This document shows, piece after piece, positions 59,987-64,000 of a stretch of 64,000 bases of DNA. Position 1 is the stretch's first letter. Every line of letters starts with the position of its first letter. Origin of the DNA: Ehretia macrophylla (Eukaryota > Streptophyta > Magnoliopsida > Boraginales > Ehretiaceae); the NCBI GenBank assembly GCA_037974665.1, contig CM075771.1, forward strand, positions 21,339,425 to 21,403,424, written 5' to 3'. Made by a program: the position numbers and the translations under genes. The notes under the pieces were generated by a model that worked only from the letters and a program-made list of their open reading frames with translations, ran no database searches and had not been told where the DNA came from.

Positions 59987-61208
59987 CCCCACTAGATTTT
60001 CTAGAGAAATCCTATATATTATTCTGACTATGATTTTTTATGCTAGCTAAACCTGTCAGAATAGTACAAAATATAAGTGACACATGTGACTTAGGGCCAC
60101 ATGTGGACTGGACTTAAACTAACCAGTCTTGAGCTCCATAATAACCAGATCAATATCAAGTTACTACGAGCCCAATTAAATTAATATTTAGGAAGATCGT
60201 AAATTTAATTTAATCTTTTCTCTAATCCAATTAATCTACAAATTCTATTTGTGTGTGACCTCTCGAGTTCATAATTAATTGGCAGCTAAATAATATTAAT
60301 CTAATTAATATTTAATTAGAACTCTTCTAATTTAATTCTCGCAAGTCGTGAGTGATACCTAGCAGTATATCACGACTACCCAACTAATGATGAAGTATAA
60401 TTTCTACGAACCCTTAGTAATTATCATGCAACTAATTCATTCTGTCTGAATCATCCGAATTGAGCCAGAGTCATGGATAGGGTCGTCAAACTCTATTACT
60501 CAATCATATGTCCAAATCTATTTAATTAGTAACTTATGAATAATACGTGGAACGACTTCCACTATTCTACCTCGGCCAAGGATTTCTAGTTACTCGATTA
60601 ATAAATCGCATAGGATCCCTAATTGACAGATTCCGTATCTACACGCACCTATCTCCATGCCGGAATAGATCGTAACCACTGAGTACATTATCCAATCTTT
60701 GATGAGGACTAGTTTTATTGCACCAGCAAATCACGTTATCCCTAACACAAGAAAACCGTAGTGTCTCAGGTGTAGGGACTAATTGCATCATTACACTATA
60801 CAGCGAATTATTGACCATTCCATGTAATTCGTTGTATTAGCGGTCATGTCCAGTTACTTGTTCTCAGCAAGCACTTATACATCTACCCTTACAATATGAG
60901 ACTAATCGCTCAAATCAATATCCCATATTATCTGGATGGTAGACTGCAATCCGATATTTTCGGATAAATTAAAGCTCAATTAATCCATCCTACGATCGGG
61001 GACTATTTTATAATATATTTATGAATATAGATTCTGTTACTCATATCCTTACTCTTAAGGATAGAATCTATAAATATTATTCTAAGGACTTTTATTTAAA
61101 TAACTAATCGCATTAATTATATTTAAATAAACTATCCACATTAAATAAATAAATAAATAATACAATTATTATGTCCCAAAATTGGTATTTAGGGCATATA
61201 ATCCAACA
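59987..61208 (-). repeat. 5' LTR of the Copia element, truncated, with inverted 101-bp end segment
   Basis: 59987-61208 is collinear with 57414-58631 of the other LTR. Beyond that, 59886-59986 matches the reverse complement of 57311-57412, the very next stretch of the LTR. The outer 156 bases (57155-57310 in the other copy) are missing. A local inversion plus deletion therefore removed the LTR edge together with most of the internal region. Confidence 0.82.
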
Positions 61209-61566
61209 TTCTCGTCGAAGAGCACAAGAGGGATGCAATCATAAAGGAATTTGGCACTAATGTGCCTTAGGCCTTGGAGATAGAGAGGCCGACCATGATT
61301 TCATGTCCATCTGCAAGGAAACGTACATGGTGCCTATGACAGAGCAGGTTGTACCACTGCCTAGGAACAAGCTCCAAAGCCCAATAATTTTCCATGAGGG
61401 TCGTTTTGTACAAAGACCTACACCTCTTGTGGCTTTGCTGACCTTCTCGTGGATGCCCTGGGCTTTGTTCTTTCTCTCATTTAAAGACAAATATGCGATG
61501 ATCGCCGGAACGGACGACCGTGTCCGATCAGAGAAGAAAAAGACGACTAAAGAAAAGAAGAAGTAA
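61209..61566 (+). pseudogene. Dead GPAT6-type copy, 3' part, intron-free and internally deleted
   Basis: Resumes the coding sequence after the Copia element ([17 protein letters not shown]). Against the intact gene it has lost four bases after CCT (GATT), giving a frameshift and immediate TAG. It then reads [15 protein letters not shown] with no intron where the intact gene has 1267 bp, and continues to [11 protein letters not shown]. Near 61483 the sequence jumps from the equivalent of about residue 259 to [11 protein letters not shown] at about residue 477, removing HX4D, EGTTCR and the rest of the acyltransferase domain. The stop TAA is at 61564-61566. Confidence 0.9.
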
Positions 61567-61567
61567 A

Positions 61568-62063
61568 TGTAGTATCTAGATCTATAAATTAAATACTTGT
61601 TAGATCTAAATCTGAAATTTATGCCTTATGAGATTAGATCTACGGATCTAGATTCAATTACATGCTTCGTTTAGATTATCAAGATTACATAATAAAATTA
61701 TAAGAATGACATACCCGAATCCATGATGACGAGATGAATATGATCCGGAAAAAGGTCTTCCACAAGCTCACACTTCTCTCTTGCTTGATGTCTTTCAAAT
61801 ATGGGATTGAAGACTAGAGAAAATAAAGAGTGGCATTGGAGACCAATCATATGTTCTTTATATAGGCAACTTAACTAGAGCCCCATTAACTCTAGTTAGG
61901 TCCTCTATTATTGGTACAACATATTACAAAACCCATACCTTATAAGATGTTTTATTAGGATCAACTATATTGGATCACTTAATTATCCTAATTAGAATAT
62001 AAGTTCAAATATAATTGTAAATAATTTATAAGCTCACATTAGGTTATTAAAAATAACCCAACA
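61568..62063. mobile_element. 496-bp solo LTR at the stop of the dead GPAT copy
   Basis: Starts TGTAGTATCTAG and ends ACCCAACA, giving TG..CA ends, and is flanked by GTAAA on both sides (61563-61567 and 62064-62068). The 3' sequence of the GPAT copy (TAAATGCTAGCTGTAATTCT) resumes exactly after it, as in the intact gene at 43049. There is no internal region, so recombination between two LTRs is the likely origin. It probably belongs to a Copia family (reverse complement begins TGTTGGGTTA). Confidence 0.78.
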
Positions 62064-62589
62064 GTAAATGCTAGCTGTAATTCTATGGTCTTTCATGCAG
62101 AAGATGGAAAATCCAAACACAGAAAATAATGCTTAATTCTTATTGTCTTAATGATGGCAAACGTTTTAATTTAATTGGTGGTATGTATATAGTTTGTTAT
62201 GGTAAAACGCATGTAAAAGTGTACGTTACTCTCTTATAATGACGTAACTAACAAATGTGCAAAGAATAATTCTCTTCCGTCAGAAAATCCTTTAAAGTCA
62301 CTGTGATTGTAAAATCACGCTCTAGAAATGCGATATGAAGTGTTTATTTTGACATTCCACTTAAAGTTGCACTTCACATAACTATTATTGCATACACACG
62401 CCTGTTGTTCTTCAAAATTGTGCTCGTCAAAACGACAGTACCTGAAGGTCAAGGTAATTGACGGTCGCCTGTTCAAACAAATGAACTGGTTTCTTAAAGG
62501 ATAGTCATAGTACTATATATGGTTTCTTTTAGCTGTTCTTTTAGTAAGTTCATTTTAGTTTATTGAACTTACTAAAACTACAGTCTCCA
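62064..62589. other. 3' flank of the dead GPAT copy
   Basis: Carries the 3' untranslated homology of the GPAT gene (for example TCTTTCATGCAGAAGATGGA near 62091, as near 43099). A further match is AAAACGACAGT(A/G)CC(T/C)GAAGGTC at about 62430, equivalent to about 43893. No gene is seen. Confidence 0.6.
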
Positions 62590-63620
62590 ATTAACTACTA
62601 ACGGTGTCGTCTATATAGTGCAATTCTAATTTACAGAATCATGAGCATCCAGATTTTATCAACTCAAAAAATCACGACGTCTCAAGATTGAAAAAGTCAA
62701 GAGGTTATTTTCTTTAGAACTGATCTTGGTAGATTTTGTATCTAAACAACTCAAACTATAATATTTCTAGGTGAAATCATGTATATATTCTGAAATTTAG
62801 ACTTTGGTATAAACCCAAAAACTTTCTCAAGGGTTGTTTCCTATAAAAATAAAATGTATTGTTGGTTATTTGATCTGTTTTAGGGCTTGAAATCATCTTG
62901 TATAACATTTCTTTCCTTTCCCTTTTAATTAAGTCATCCCATTATTTCAATACTATCTTATCTCGCATTTCTCTTTTTTCACTGATGATCAAGTCACACC
63001 TGTAACGAGCATAATGGCTACTAATTAAAGTGTGCTATTAATATTCGCTTTTGAGTCACTCTGCGTATTTATGTCAAAAACTAGCAAATCTAATCTTTTC
63101 TTATCGATGTATCACGAACCGCATTTACGGCTTGTGGGAGAAAAAGTTTGTACTCTAAAACAACTCACTTAATCCAGAGAGAAAAAGGTGAGCCTAATGC
63201 GTACATTTATGGTCCCACCTTTGTATTAGTGAGCGAAACAAGTATTGACTATTTATGGCATGAGAAAGTCTCTTGTGCAGAAACCACACAGTACGGTTGT
63301 GAGATAAAATAAGTGAGCTACTTTCCGCAATAGAGAAAAATTCTTATGGCATCGAAGTCTTACTTTTGCGGCGGGTTGAAAGATTAGGCAAACATTATAG
63401 GAGTTGTTTCTGTTGACTAAATAAACCTCTCAACATCACGGTTTCCTCTAATTTAGTTCACAGGTAAGAGTCGGCGGCGTGCAGCGTAAATCAAAAGTCA
63501 CTTTAATTAGCTCCGATAGATAATGTAACCATTTCTTTACTCTTTTTATCTTTAATGACGCATGACATTTTTAGAAAATCTTTTAGATTCACACTATTTT
63601 TTAAATCTCAAGATACATGA
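62590..63620. repeat. Downstream flank of the right GPAT duplication unit
   Basis: Aligns with 52230-53370 in order and orientation, with many substitutions and small gaps. It follows the GPAT 3' flank directly, so this unit shows the arrangement without the ~8-kb block. Confidence 0.8.
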
Positions 63621-64000
63621 TTTGATTTGTAAATTAAAAAAGTATACTCTACCCTGAATTAATTAGACACAATTAGGTTTATGAAACTGGTTCTAAAGAA
63701 ATTATCTCTTGAAGGTCTGCATATACGTTTGATAATTAGCAAAGTTTGATCACAGTGATAAACATGGCTCTCATTTTCTTTTCTTTTTTCTTTTTTGGTC
63801 CTCTTTGCAAGGAATAAGAAAAATAAAATAGACTTTTATTCTATGCTTTTTTCTATTTGAGAATGGAATGACTATGATAATGGAATGAACTTGAAAAAAA
63901 AATATATCATGATTGGTATACTCTAGGAATGAAGATAAGAATGAATATATTAATTTCAAACTCATGTTTGATAATCTGTATAACAGGGCAGTAATGGGAA
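63621..64000. other. Window end, no gene seen
   Basis: AT-rich sequence with T-rich and A-rich runs (63780-63795 and 63894-63901). A short minus-strand open frame is low-complexity Lys/Phe text and was not called. Confidence 0.4.

Larger units (their letters stand above)
57155..61208 (-). mobile_element. Rearranged Ty1/Copia LTR retrotransposon inside the dead GPAT copy
   Basis: The 4054-bp insertion starts TGTTGGG and ends CCAACA, and is flanked by TTCTC on both sides (57150-57154 and 61209-61213), the 5-bp duplication of LTR elements. In element orientation it reads on the minus strand: 5' LTR at the right, 3' LTR at 58631-57155, preceded by a polypurine tract AAGTGGGGAT (58641-58632). Only the last part of pol remains between the LTRs. 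The primer-binding site, gag, protease and integrase are all missing, so it is not autonomous. Confidence 0.88.

Noticed and set aside
1-64000. CRISPR arrays, bacterial operons, ribosomal or tRNA genes, viral genes
   Set aside because: None seen. Regular arrays present are minisatellites without unique spacers, and gene structure is eukaryotic throughout.

Overview
This is a stretch of plant nuclear DNA from a dicot-type genome. It is strongly AT-rich and gene-sparse, its genes contain spliceosomal introns, and it carries Ty1/Copia, LINE, SINE, Mutator-like and MITE remnants. The species cannot be fixed from the sequence alone. There are four intact protein genes. They are a single-exon alpha-1,4-glycosyltransferase-like gene (593-1828 +), a short unrecognised serine-rich and arginine-rich protein (2639-3259 -), an eight-exon AUX1/LAX auxin influx carrier closest to the AUX1/LAX1 clade (6959-10664 -), and a two-exon GPAT4/6/8-type cutin glycerol-3-phosphate acyltransferase (40273-43051 +).

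Layout. 1-11.3 kb is the gene-dense end, broken by a 5'-truncated LINE at 4 kb and a small MITE in intron 6 of the auxin carrier. 11.3-40 kb has no convincing gene. It holds a second truncated LINE (13.9 kb), a 982-bp Mutator-type MITE with a 10-bp target duplication (19.5-20.5 kb), a tRNA-derived SINE (21.1 kb), an 86-bp tandem duplication (22.7 kb), a Tourist-like MITE (29.5 kb) and simple repeats.

40-63.6 kb is one old tandem duplication centred on the acyltransferase gene. The left unit has the intact gene, followed by about 8 kb of foreign DNA: a palindromic pair of MITEs, a broken alpha/beta-hydrolase fragment, a broken Ulp1-like transposon-borne gene and a broken FAR1/MULE transposase. 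The right unit carries a dead acyltransferase copy. That copy has lost its intron exactly, lost the acyltransferase active-site region by deletion, and is split by a rearranged Copia element with a 5-bp target duplication. A 496-bp solo LTR sits at its stop codon. Downstream flanks of the two units still align (about 52.2-53.4 kb with 62.6-63.6 kb).

The intact genes show no sign of acting as one pathway, and I see no new biological system. The most informative structures are the history of the duplicated acyltransferase locus and the well-delimited mobile elements around it.
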